Source: CAZGTQ01 sp964528575 (GTDB taxonomy: Bacteria > Planctomycetota > UBA1135 > GCA-002686595). From it: DNA of 40,016 nucleotides. The position numbers were made by a program, and so were the translations under genes. Of this stretch, positions 1 through 6,900 are shown in pieces; position 1 is the first letter of the stretch, and the number at the start of each line of letters is the position of its first letter. The stretch lies in contig CAZGTQ010000003.1 in the NCBI GenBank assembly GCA_964528575.1, positions 1 to 40,016 on the forward strand. Direction: 5' to 3'. The notes beneath the pieces were generated by a model. That model did not search any database, had not been told where the DNA came from, and saw only the letters and a list, made by a program, of their open reading frames with translations.

Positions 1-813
1 TTCACGCGCTTCGTCGACCGCGTGCCGCTGCGCATCTACCTGCGCGAGAGCGACGACGCGCGCTGGGCGCTCGCGCACGAGCTCGTGCACGCGCTCACCG
101 GCCCGACGTGGGACGCGCTGCCCGGCGTGCTGAGCGAAGGCCTCGCCGACGTCGTCGCGGGGCGCCTCTCGCCGGACCTCGTCCCGCAGGCACGCGCGGT
201 GCGGCTCCTGCACGCGAGCCTGTACTTCGGCGGCCTGTCGCTGCGGCTCGCGTACTTCGCTCCGCCGGACCGGGCGTACGCCGAGAGCCGCGTCTGGTAC
301 AGCTACACCGGCGAGGAGGCCGCCGGCGATCCGCGCGACGTGCTCGAGCTCGACCGGTGGGAGCTGAACGAGGAGCTGAGCTACCTGCCCGAGTCGTACT
401 ACGGGATCGGTTACCTCGTCGCCGAGCGCGTCGTCGAGCGGGTCGGCATCGAGGGGCTGTACGCGATGTGCGCCGCTGCGCTCGCCTCGGGCGCGGGCGT
501 CGTCCCCGCGGCGGAGCTGCTGGAGATCGCCGAGCTCGAGCACGCGACCGCGTGGAACGGCGCGATCCGCGCGTGCCTGGGCGAGGCGGAGGTGCACGAG
601 GTGAACCGCATGCTCCCGCACCTGTTCCCCGACCTCCTCGTCGAGTTCTACCGCGAGCTCGAGGTCGACCCGTCGGTCGACCCCGAGCAGCTCCTGCAAG
701 CGACCGAGCCCTCGCTCCTGCTCGAAGACGGCACCGCGCTCCCGCTCACGAGCCTCGCCGGCCTGCGCTCCGAGCTCGTCGCGCGCTGGAACGCGGTCGA
801 CGCGACGCGCTGA
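1..813 (+). CDS. Zinc metallopeptidase (MA-like gluzincin), 5' partial
   Basis: The frame is open from base 1, so the gene starts upstream of the window; 270 codons plus stop are visible. Codons 26-30 read HELVH, the HExxH zinc site. Glu46 in SEGLAD follows 16 residues after the second His and fits the third zinc ligand of gluzincins; the layout HELVH...LPGVLSEGLA is typical of the peptidase MA-like domain. This supports a zinc-dependent peptidase, but substrate and location are unknown because the N-terminus, where a signal peptide would be, is missing. The remainder is helical and without recognised motifs. The next gene starts 35 bases downstream in another frame. Family confidence is good; function beyond peptidase is not known. 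Confidence 0.8.
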   Translation, partial: FTRFVDRVPLRIYLRESDDARWALAHELVHALTGPTWDALPGVLSEGLADVVAGRLSPDLVPQARAVRLLHASLYFGGLSLRLAYFAPPDRAYAESRVWYSYTGEEAAGDPRDVLELDRWELNEELSYLPESYYGIGYLVAERVVERVGIEGLYAMCAAALASGAGVVPAAELLEIAELEHATAWNGAIRACLGEAEVHEVNRMLPHLFPDLLVEFYRELEVDPSVDPEQLLQATEPSLLLEDGTALPLTSLAGLRSELVARWNAVDATR

Positions 814-847
814 GAGTGCCGCCGTTTCCCGTCAGAACGTCCCGATC

Positions 848-1810
848 GTGGCGTCGATCGCGTTCGTGAGCGCGATCGTGCCGAGAGCGTCGAGCGAGAC
901 TCCCTGGATGCTCCCGCTCGGCCCCGACCCGGAGTCGGGGCTCTGGGAGTTCGCGCACCTGATGAGCGGCGCACCGGCGCGCCGGGGCGCGGACGGGACG
1001 CTCGTGCGGACCGAGGCGACCGGCCTGGTGCTCGTCCTGCTGCCCGGCGGTCGGGCCTGGGTGGGCGCGCAGCGCGAGGACGCGAGCGGCGGGAACTTCG
1101 ATCCGCACGCGAGCGAGCAAGAAGCCCCGGTGCACGAGGTGGAGCTCTCCCCGTTCTTCCTCTCGAAGTACGAGATGACGCAGGGCCAATGGGAGCGACT
1201 GACAGGTCGGAACCCGAGCATGTACGGCGTTCACAACTGGCAGACGGAGTGGAACGCCTCGCATGCCGTTCCCTCTCCGCTCCAGCCCGTCGAACAGGTC
1301 AGTTGGCTCGACTGCACGCTCTGGCTGCGGCGAGCGGGGCTCGCTCTTCCGAGCGAAGCGCAATGGGAGTACGGGGCGCGGGCGGGAACGCAGAGCGCCT
1401 GGTCGACGGGCGACGAGGTCGAGTCGCTGATCGGCGCCGCGAACCTGCGCGCAGCCCCGGACGACCCGCTGGAGGACGGTGCGGCGATGCACACGGTCGT
1501 GGGCAGCTACAGCGCCAACGGATTCGGCCTGCACGACGTCCACGGCAACGTGTCGGAGTGGTGCGAGGATCGGTGGGACGACGGTGACTTCTACCGTCGC
1601 AGCCAAGGGCTCGACCCCGTGGCCGCCGGGTCGGACGTCGACGACCCTCGCGCCTACCGAGGCGGCACGCACGGCGAGGCTCGCGCGCACCGCGGAGGCG
1701 GGTTCGGCAACCCCCCGTCCATAGCGCGCTCGGCGGTTCGCGCGTTCCGCGTGCCCTCGTTCTCCGGCGGAGCCCTCGGGGTGAGACCGGCGAGGGCCGT
1801 CGCCTACTGA
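848..1810 (+). CDS. SUMF1/formylglycine-generating-enzyme-like protein, probably N-terminally truncated
   Basis: A 320-residue product, mostly one FGE-sulfatase (SUMF1) domain. The domain starts near TGLVLVLLPGGRAWVGAQ, continues with PVHEVELSPFFLSKYEMTQ, LPSEAQWEYGARAG and GLHDVHGNVSEW, and ends with LGVRPARAV. The paired cysteines of catalytic FGE are not evident, so a structural or binding role is more likely than sulfatase maturation. From memory, very similar domains in high-GC Planctomycetota follow a linker like ETPWMLPLGPDPESGLWEFAHL at the C-terminus of larger proteins, often Ser/Thr kinases. Here the linker is present but the upstream part is replaced by about 13 residues and the preceding gene. 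The start is a GTG without a Shine-Dalgarno sequence. It may be a truncated remnant. Confidence 0.75.
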   Translation: MASIAFVSAIVPRASSETPWMLPLGPDPESGLWEFAHLMSGAPARRGADGTLVRTEATGLVLVLLPGGRAWVGAQREDASGGNFDPHASEQEAPVHEVELSPFFLSKYEMTQGQWERLTGRNPSMYGVHNWQTEWNASHAVPSPLQPVEQVSWLDCTLWLRRAGLALPSEAQWEYGARAGTQSAWSTGDEVESLIGAANLRAAPDDPLEDGAAMHTVVGSYSANGFGLHDVHGNVSEWCEDRWDDGDFYRRSQGLDPVAAGSDVDDPRAYRGGTHGEARAHRGGGFGNPPSIARSAVRAFRVPSFSGGALGVRPARAVAY

Positions 1811-1844
1811 CGGGGCCGTCTCGCGCCGCGCCGGCTACGGCGAG

Positions 1845-2948
1845 TCAATCGGGAACCCGCGCCGGCACCGGGCTCAGCATCGCCGCGACCTCGTTCGAAA
1901 CGAGCTCGAAGCGCTGGTTCGGGTCCGTCGGGTCGGGCGTGTAGGCGGTCACGACGTTCGGCACGCCCCACAGGTCGAGGTACGTCTCGAGCGTGTTCAC
2001 CTTGAGCTGCGTCGAAGCGCGCTCCGAGAACTCGAACATGCCGTGGTTCTCGTCGAACAGGATGCGCGCCTCGAGGCCGCGCTGCGCGGCGCGCGGGGCC
2101 GCGTCGCCCGCGAGCCCGTTGAACATCCGGCCGTCGACCATCAGCACCGAGCGGTAGAGCCCCGGCGCGTTGATCGCGAGGTTGAACGCGATCGCCGCGC
2201 CCTCGTCCTCGCCGGCGACGAAGACGCGGCCGCGCTCGTAGCCGTGCTCCTTGCGGAACGCCGCCATCGCGTCCGACGCGGGCCGCTCGTATTTCCAATG
2301 ATCGTCGGCGTACTCCGCAGGGACGCCGAACCACGCCATGCCGTCCGCCGGCCAGCCGCCGAGCGGGACCGTGCCCGACGGAGCGACGAGCGCGACGCCG
2401 AAGCGGTCCGCGATCTTGCGCCACGGGCCGGCGATCACCTGGTCCTTCGTGCTGGCGCGCTCGTGCAGCACGAGGAGCACCGTCCACTGCTCGCCCTCGG
2501 CGAGCTCGCGCGGCAGGTACACCGCGGCCTCGGACACGTGCTCGGCGACCGCGGCGCGCATCGCGTGCATCCGCTCGACGATCTCCGCGAAGCGCGCGTC
2601 GCCGCGCAGGAGCGCGAGGTCCGGGTCCTTCTCCGCCGCGTGCTCGATGTTGCCGTCGCGGTGGCCGAAGCCCCAGTCGGCCGCCTTGCCGAGCCACTCG
2701 AACCCCGGCTCGGCCTCCTTCTTCAGCGAGTGTCCGCAGGCGATGTTGTACGCGCACGTCGCGTTCTGCGGCGCCAGCTCGAGACAACGGTGGAACGCGG
2801 CGATGCCCTCGTCGTAGCGGCCCGCGGTCAGGTGCTCGATCCCTTCGCGGAAGATCCGGTCGTAGTCCGCGAGCGCGTCGTCCTGCGCGCGCGCCGGAAC
2901 CGCGACGAGCAGCAGCGCCGCGACGATGGTGAGGGGGGCACGCAGCAT
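1845..2948 (-). CDS. Exported TPR protein with alpha/beta-hydrolase-like C-terminal domain
   Basis: A 367-residue protein. Residues 1-22 form a signal peptide ending ARAQ. Residues 25-125 carry TPR-like helices (AGRYDEGIAAFHRCLELAPQ, then ATCAYNIACGHSLKKEAE). From about 140 a fold like the phospholipase/carboxylesterase group of alpha/beta hydrolases follows (TVLLVLHERAS, RFGVALVAPSGT). Where these enzymes have the nucleophile elbow GxSxG this protein has GEDEG (residues 246-250), so the serine is replaced by Asp248. A late His occurs in DENHGMFEF. It is either a non-catalytic relative or uses Asp. ATG is chosen because the signal peptide begins there; a -10-like TACACT lies 9 nt upstream. 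It follows pntB by 47 bases and probably has its own promoter. Confidence 0.75.
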   Translation of the reverse strand: MLRAPLTIVAALLLVAVPARAQDDALADYDRIFREGIEHLTAGRYDEGIAAFHRCLELAPQNATCAYNIACGHSLKKEAEPGFEWLGKAADWGFGHRDGNIEHAAEKDPDLALLRGDARFAEIVERMHAMRAAVAEHVSEAAVYLPRELAEGEQWTVLLVLHERASTKDQVIAGPWRKIADRFGVALVAPSGTVPLGGWPADGMAWFGVPAEYADDHWKYERPASDAMAAFRKEHGYERGRVFVAGEDEGAAIAFNLAINAPGLYRSVLMVDGRMFNGLAGDAAPRAAQRGLEARILFDENHGMFEFSERASTQLKVNTLETYLDLWGVPNVVTAYTPDPTDPNQRFELVSNEVAAMLSPVPARVPD

Positions 2949-2957
2949 GGCGCCCCC

Positions 2958-2963
2958 AGTGTA
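2958..2963 (-). promoter_or_regulatory. Putative -10 hexamer for the TPR/hydrolase gene
   Basis: TACACT on the minus strand, 9 nt upstream of the ATG. No Shine-Dalgarno sequence and no clear -35. The position implies a leaderless or nearly leaderless transcript. Confidence 0.35.
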
Positions 2964-2995
2964 ATGGCTCCGGCGGCCGCCGGCAGCAGTCGTCG

Positions 2996-4468
2996 CTACA
3001 GCTCCCGCAGCTCGGCGACGATGTCTTCCATCGCCTTCTTGCCGTCCGCGAAGAGCATGAGCGTGTTGTTGCGCTCGAACAGGTCGTTCTTGATGCCCGC
3101 GTAACCCGCGCTGAGGGAGCGCTTGATCACGACGACCGTCTGCGCGTCCCACACGTCGAGCACCGGCATTCCCGCGATCGGCGATTTGGGGTCCGACGCC
3201 GCCGGGTTGCACACGTCGTTCGCGCCGAGCACGATCACGACGTCCGTGTTCTTGAACTCGGAGTTGATCTGCTCGAGGTCGAAGAGCTTGTCGTAGGACA
3301 CGTCCGCCTCGGCGAGCAGCACGTTCATGTGCCCCGGCATCCGCCCCGCGACCGGGTGGATCGCGTAGCGCACGTCCGTCCCGCGCCGCTCGAGCAGGTC
3401 GGCCATCTCGCGCACCTTGTGCTGCGCCTGCGCGACCGCCATGCCGTAGCCGGGGACGACGATCACCGACTGCGCCGCGTCGAGCAGCGGCGCGACCTCC
3501 TCCGCCGAAGTCGACTTGACGTTCACGTAGCCGTCGTCGCCGGCCGCCGCCGCTTGCTCGCCGAAGCCGCCGAACAGCACGTTCGTCAGCGAGCGGTTCA
3601 TCGCCTTGCACATGATCCGCGTCAGGATCAGGCCCGACGCGCCGACGAGCGAGCCCGCGATGATCAAGAGGTTGTTCGCGACGACGAACCCGGTGGCGGC
3701 GGCCGCAAGGCCGGAGTAGCTGTTGAGCAGCGAGATCACGACCGGCATGTCCGCGCCGCCGATGCCGACGACGAGGCCGACGCCGAGCAGCAGCGCGACC
3801 GCGGTCAGCAGGAACGCGAGCGCGAGGATCCAGCCGCCCGACGTCGCCGAGAACGCGGCGAGGTACAGGAGCACGAGGCACCCGAGCGCGATCGCGACGT
3901 TCAGCACGTTCACGCCGAGCGGCCCGATGCGGTTGCCGCGGATCTTGCCCGCGAGCTTCGCGTACGCGATCAGGCTCCCCGACAGCGTCACCGCGCCGAT
4001 CAGGATCGACAGCATGATCGCGATCGCGTACGGCGCTCCGCCGATCAGGCCCCCCGCGTCGAGCGTCACGACGTCCGCGAGACCGTGCCCGTCGGTCTCC
4101 TCCGCGTGCTGGAAGCGCACCGTCTCCGACAGCGCGACGAACATCGACGCGGCGCCGCCCATCCCGTTGAAGAACGCCACGAGCTCGGGCATCGCCGTCA
4201 TCGGCACGCGCACCGCGAGCACGGCGCCGATCGCCGAGCCGACGACGATGCCCGCGACGATCACGATCCACGAGACCGTGCCCCAGAGCAGGGCCAGCGT
4301 CGCGACCGTCGCGAGCAGCATCGCTCCCGCCGCCATCGTCGACCCGCGACGCGCGGTCTTGACGCCCGACAGGCGCTTGAGGCCGAGGACGAAGAGCAGC
4401 GCCGCGGCCATGTAGGCCAGCTCGACCGTGATCGAGCCGACCACCGCGGGCACGATGGCCGCGATCAC
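2996..4468 (-). CDS. pntB: NAD(P) transhydrogenase subunit beta
   Basis: A 490-residue membrane subunit of the proton-translocating transhydrogenase, which moves hydride between NADH and NADP+ coupled to proton flow. The N-terminal two thirds are hydrophobic with transmembrane segments (VELAYMAAALLFVLGLKRL, ELVAFFNGMGGAASMFVAL, GGADMPVVISLLNSYSGLA). The C-terminal NADP-binding domain III has the diagnostic VPGYGMAVAQAQ, HPVAGRMPGHMNVLLAEA and GANDVCNPAA. The length matches the family. The start is GTG inside GTGA, which overlaps the pntAb stop, so translation is probably coupled. It is last in the pntAa-pntAb-pntB operon. No defect is visible. Confidence 0.96.
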   Translation of the reverse strand: MIAAIVPAVVGSITVELAYMAAALLFVLGLKRLSGVKTARRGSTMAAGAMLLATVATLALLWGTVSWIVIVAGIVVGSAIGAVLAVRVPMTAMPELVAFFNGMGGAASMFVALSETVRFQHAEETDGHGLADVVTLDAGGLIGGAPYAIAIMLSILIGAVTLSGSLIAYAKLAGKIRGNRIGPLGVNVLNVAIALGCLVLLYLAAFSATSGGWILALAFLLTAVALLLGVGLVVGIGGADMPVVISLLNSYSGLAAAATGFVVANNLLIIAGSLVGASGLILTRIMCKAMNRSLTNVLFGGFGEQAAAAGDDGYVNVKSTSAEEVAPLLDAAQSVIVVPGYGMAVAQAQHKVREMADLLERRGTDVRYAIHPVAGRMPGHMNVLLAEADVSYDKLFDLEQINSEFKNTDVVIVLGANDVCNPAASDPKSPIAGMPVLDVWDAQTVVVIKRSLSAGYAGIKNDLFERNNTLMLFADGKKAMEDIVAELREL

Positions 4469-4836
4469 GCGCTCTCCTTCTTGCGCTTCTTCTGGCCGAA
4501 CATCGCGAGCATGCGGTCGGTCACGAGGAAGCCGCCGACGACGTTGATCGTCGCCATGACGATCGCGAGGAAGCCGAGGAAGTGCGCGAAGCCCGGGTAC
4601 TCGCGACCCGCGAGGTAGAGCGCGCCGACGAGCGTGATCCCGCTGATCGCGTTCGCGCCGCTCATCAGCGGCGTGTGCAGCGTCGGCGGCACCTTCGTGA
4701 TCACCTCGAAGCCGACGAAGATCGCCAGCAGCAGGATCCACAGGCCGATCACGATGAACGGCAGCCCGTGGCCCGCGCCGTCCTGCGCGGCGGCGAGCAA
4801 CGTCGTCGGAAGGAGCGGAAGGAGCACGCTCGTCAT
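4465..4836 (-). CDS. pntAb: NAD(P) transhydrogenase subunit alpha, membrane part
   Basis: A 123-residue protein matching the separate membrane part of the alpha subunit found where PntA is split. Hydrophobic segments include PFIVIGLWILLLAIFVGFEVI, ISGITLVGALYLAG and FLGFLAIVMATINVVGGFLV. The motifs KVPPTLHTPLMSGANAISGI and NVVGGFLVTDRML are characteristic of the family. Its ATG shares one base with the pntAa stop (TGATG) and its TGA overlaps the GTG of pntB (GTGA), so all three are tightly coupled. The C-terminus is a basic tail, QKKRKKESA. The protein sits in the inner membrane and forms the proton channel with PntB. Confidence 0.94.
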   Translation of the reverse strand: MTSVLLPLLPTTLLAAAQDGAGHGLPFIVIGLWILLLAIFVGFEVITKVPPTLHTPLMSGANAISGITLVGALYLAGREYPGFAHFLGFLAIVMATINVVGGFLVTDRMLAMFGQKKRKKESA

Positions 4837-5981
4837 CACGGCGAGACCTCTTGCTTGGCGCCACGGTCGAGTCGCTCGGCGGTCGCGGCGTGGCGCACCT
4901 CGCCCGCGTGCGTGAGCAGGCAACCCTTGACTACGTCGTCGTCGAAGTCGAGCTCGAGAGCGCCGCCCTGGCCGAGGAACGGCTTGAGCAGGTTCCAGAT
5001 GTTCTTCGCGTACAGCTCGCTCGCGTGCGTCGGCACGGTCGCAGGGATGTTGCGCTGCCCCACGATCACGACGCCGTGGACCTCGACGACCTCGCCGGCG
5101 CGCGAGAGGGAGCAGTTGCCCCCGCTCTCGACCGCCATGTCGACGATCACCGCGCCCGGACGCATCCGCTTCACCATCTCCTCGTCGACGAGCCGCGGCG
5201 CCGGCCGCCCCGGGATCTGCGCGGTGGTCACGACGAGGTCTGCCTCCGCGACGTGCTTGGCGACCTCCTCGCGCTGGCGCCGCAGGAAGTCCTCGCCCGC
5301 CTCCTTCGCGTAGCCGCCCGCGCCCTCCATGTCCTGGGCGCCCGGCACCTCGATGAAGCGCGCGCCGAGCGACTCGACCTGCTCCTTCACCGCGAGTCGC
5401 ACGTCGGTCGCCTCGACGACGCAGCCGAGCCGCCGCGCGGTCGCGATCGCCTGCAGCCCCGCGACCCCGGCGCCGAACACGACGACCTTTGCCGGCGGAA
5501 CGGTGCCGGCGGCCGTCATGAGCAGCGGGCAGAGCTTGCCCAGGTGCGTCGCGCCGAGCAGCACGGCCTTGTACCCGGCGACCGTCGCCTGGGACGACAG
5601 CGCGTCCATCGACTGCGCCCGCGTGATGCGCGGGATCAGCTCCATCGCCAGCGTCGTCACCCTGCGGTCGCGCAGCCCGCGGACGAGGCCGAGGTCCGAC
5701 ATGCCGCCCGCGAAGCTCACGAGCACGGCCCCCTCGGCGATCCGGCCGATCTCGTCCGGGCTCGGCGGCTGGACCTTGAGCACGAGCTCCGCTCCCCAGG
5801 CCTCGCCGACGCGCGCGCCCGCGGCTTCGTAGAGCGCGTCGGGGAAGCGGGCGCTCGCGCCGGCGCCGGCCTGCACGACGACCTCGAGACCCGCCTTGAC
5901 GTAGCGCCGCACGGTCTCGGGGACGGCCGCCACGCGCGTCTCGCCCGGGTGGACTTCGTCGGGGATGAAGGCGGTGGTCAT
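4836..5981 (-). CDS. pntAa: NAD(P) transhydrogenase subunit alpha, soluble NAD-binding part
   Basis: A 381-residue soluble domain I of transhydrogenase, related to alanine dehydrogenase. It begins TTAFIPDEVHPGETRVAAVPETV, the usual N-terminal phrase, with ELVLKVQPPS near residue 80. The Rossmann site is VVVFGAGVAGLQAIATARRL (GxGxxG), followed by ATDVR with the acidic residue that selects NAD(H). PGRPAPRLVDEEMVKRMRPGAVIVDMAVESGGN is a conserved C-terminal block. ATG 5981 is preferred over a TTG nine codons upstream because the conserved N-terminus starts there. The gene is first in the operon. A -10-like TATGCT on the minus strand (6021-6026) could serve it; that site lies inside the hairpin of the upstream gene's terminator. 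Confidence 0.95.
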   Translation of the reverse strand: MTTAFIPDEVHPGETRVAAVPETVRRYVKAGLEVVVQAGAGASARFPDALYEAAGARVGEAWGAELVLKVQPPSPDEIGRIAEGAVLVSFAGGMSDLGLVRGLRDRRVTTLAMELIPRITRAQSMDALSSQATVAGYKAVLLGATHLGKLCPLLMTAAGTVPPAKVVVFGAGVAGLQAIATARRLGCVVEATDVRLAVKEQVESLGARFIEVPGAQDMEGAGGYAKEAGEDFLRRQREEVAKHVAEADLVVTTAQIPGRPAPRLVDEEMVKRMRPGAVIVDMAVESGGNCSLSRAGEVVEVHGVVIVGQRNIPATVPTHASELYAKNIWNLLKPFLGQGGALELDFDDDVVKGCLLTHAGEVRHAATAERLDRGAKQEVSP

Positions 5982-6006
5982 GTCGATCAGGATGGGCGTT
6001 GCGAAC

Positions 6007-6046
6007 AAAAAGGGGCCGGAAGCATACAGGAGGGCCGCTCCGGCCC
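6007..6046 (-). terminator. Intrinsic terminator downstream of the 6094-6858 gene
   Basis: On the minus strand an 8-bp perfect stem GGGCCGGA/TCCGGCCC (6039-6046 with 6013-6020) encloses an 18-nt loop and is followed by CTTTTT. This is one of the few T-runs in this GC-rich DNA. It lies 48 nt past the stop of the 6094-6858 gene. The loop contains TATGCT, a plausible -10 for pntAa, so the terminator and the next promoter overlap. Confidence 0.65.
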
Positions 6047-6093
6047 GCGAGCGAAAGCGATCTCGTCGGCGAGCTCAGAGCGCTCGTCCGATC

Positions 6094-6858
6094 TCAGCCG
6101 AACAGGAAGTCGCTCTCCTCCGACCAGACCGCGTAGCGGTAGAGCGGCAGCAGCCGCTCCGCCTCCGCGACGAGGCCCTCGGCCGCCGCCTCGCCCAGCG
6201 CCGGACCGCGCGCGCCCCGCGGCGCGGGAAACCGGCGCTCGACCGCCCACGCGTGCTCTCCCGGCCGGTAGTACTTGAGGAACTCCTCGAGGCGCCCCAC
6301 GGTGAGCTCGCCGCAGCGCCACTCGCCCTTCCAATCGTCGAGCCGCAGGCGGAAGCCGCCGAGCTCGTTCAGGATCGCGAGCCAGGCTCTCGGGCCCTCG
6401 GCGGCGACCCGGCGCACGAGGTTCTGGCCGTCGTACCAGCCGTCGGGGTGGATGCGCAGGCTCGCCTCGAGCGCGTCCTGCTCGATCGCGAGGCACAGGT
6501 ACGCGTTGCGGTAGGCCGCGTCGAGATCCTTGGCCAGGTCGGCGCCGAGCACGCGGCGCAGGCGCGTCTTCTCCGCCTTCGGCCGGGTGACGTACGCCCA
6601 CTGGCGGCGCACGCGCATGTGGTTGAACGCGTGCGGGTTGTGGAGGCTCGTGCGGCTCTCGAGGCGCACCCCCGCGCGGCCGGCACGCGCCGCCAGCTCC
6701 TTCGCCAGGGCGGCGAGCTTGCGCCGCGTGACGAGCCGCCGGTCGTCGTACTGCGGGTCGCGGTCGAGCCCCTCGGCGAGCGCGTGGAAGTCGCCCTCCT
6801 CGAAAGCGACGGGTCCGGCGGTCGGGCGGGGCTCCTCGGAGCGGGAGACGGGACTCAT
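6094..6858 (-). CDS. Conserved-looking hypothetical protein, 254 residues
   Basis: Not recognised. The product is a soluble, Arg/Glu/Leu-rich protein with no signal peptide and no transmembrane segment. It shows alternating helices (VTRRKLAALAKELAARAGRAG, LRRVLGADLAKDLDAAYRNAY) and a central region rich in aromatic and polar residues (SLHNPHAFNHMRVRRQWAY, HPDGWYDGQNLVRR, LRLDDWKGEWRCGEL). It ends in a helical stretch with YRYAVWSEESDFLFG. Strong coding character and a proper terminator (6007-6046) support a real gene. It is divergent from the kinase gene with 42 bases between start codons, so the two probably share a control region. Function is unknown. Confidence 0.7.
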   Translation of the reverse strand: MSPVSRSEEPRPTAGPVAFEEGDFHALAEGLDRDPQYDDRRLVTRRKLAALAKELAARAGRAGVRLESRTSLHNPHAFNHMRVRRQWAYVTRPKAEKTRLRRVLGADLAKDLDAAYRNAYLCLAIEQDALEASLRIHPDGWYDGQNLVRRVAAEGPRAWLAILNELGGFRLRLDDWKGEWRCGELTVGRLEEFLKYYRPGEHAWAVERRFPAPRGARGPALGEAAAEGLVAEAERLLPLYRYAVWSEESDFLFG

Positions 6859-6900
6859 GGCATCGATCTTGCAGGGGAAGCCGGCGGAGGAAGCATTAGA

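Noticed and set aside
1811..1844. GACGG-GG-CCGTC between convergent genes as a terminator
   Set aside because: The loop is too small and there is no T-run on either strand.
5965..6900. Upstream extension of the kinase open frame
   Set aside because: It is antisense to the 6094-6858 gene, which has a terminator and a better composition.
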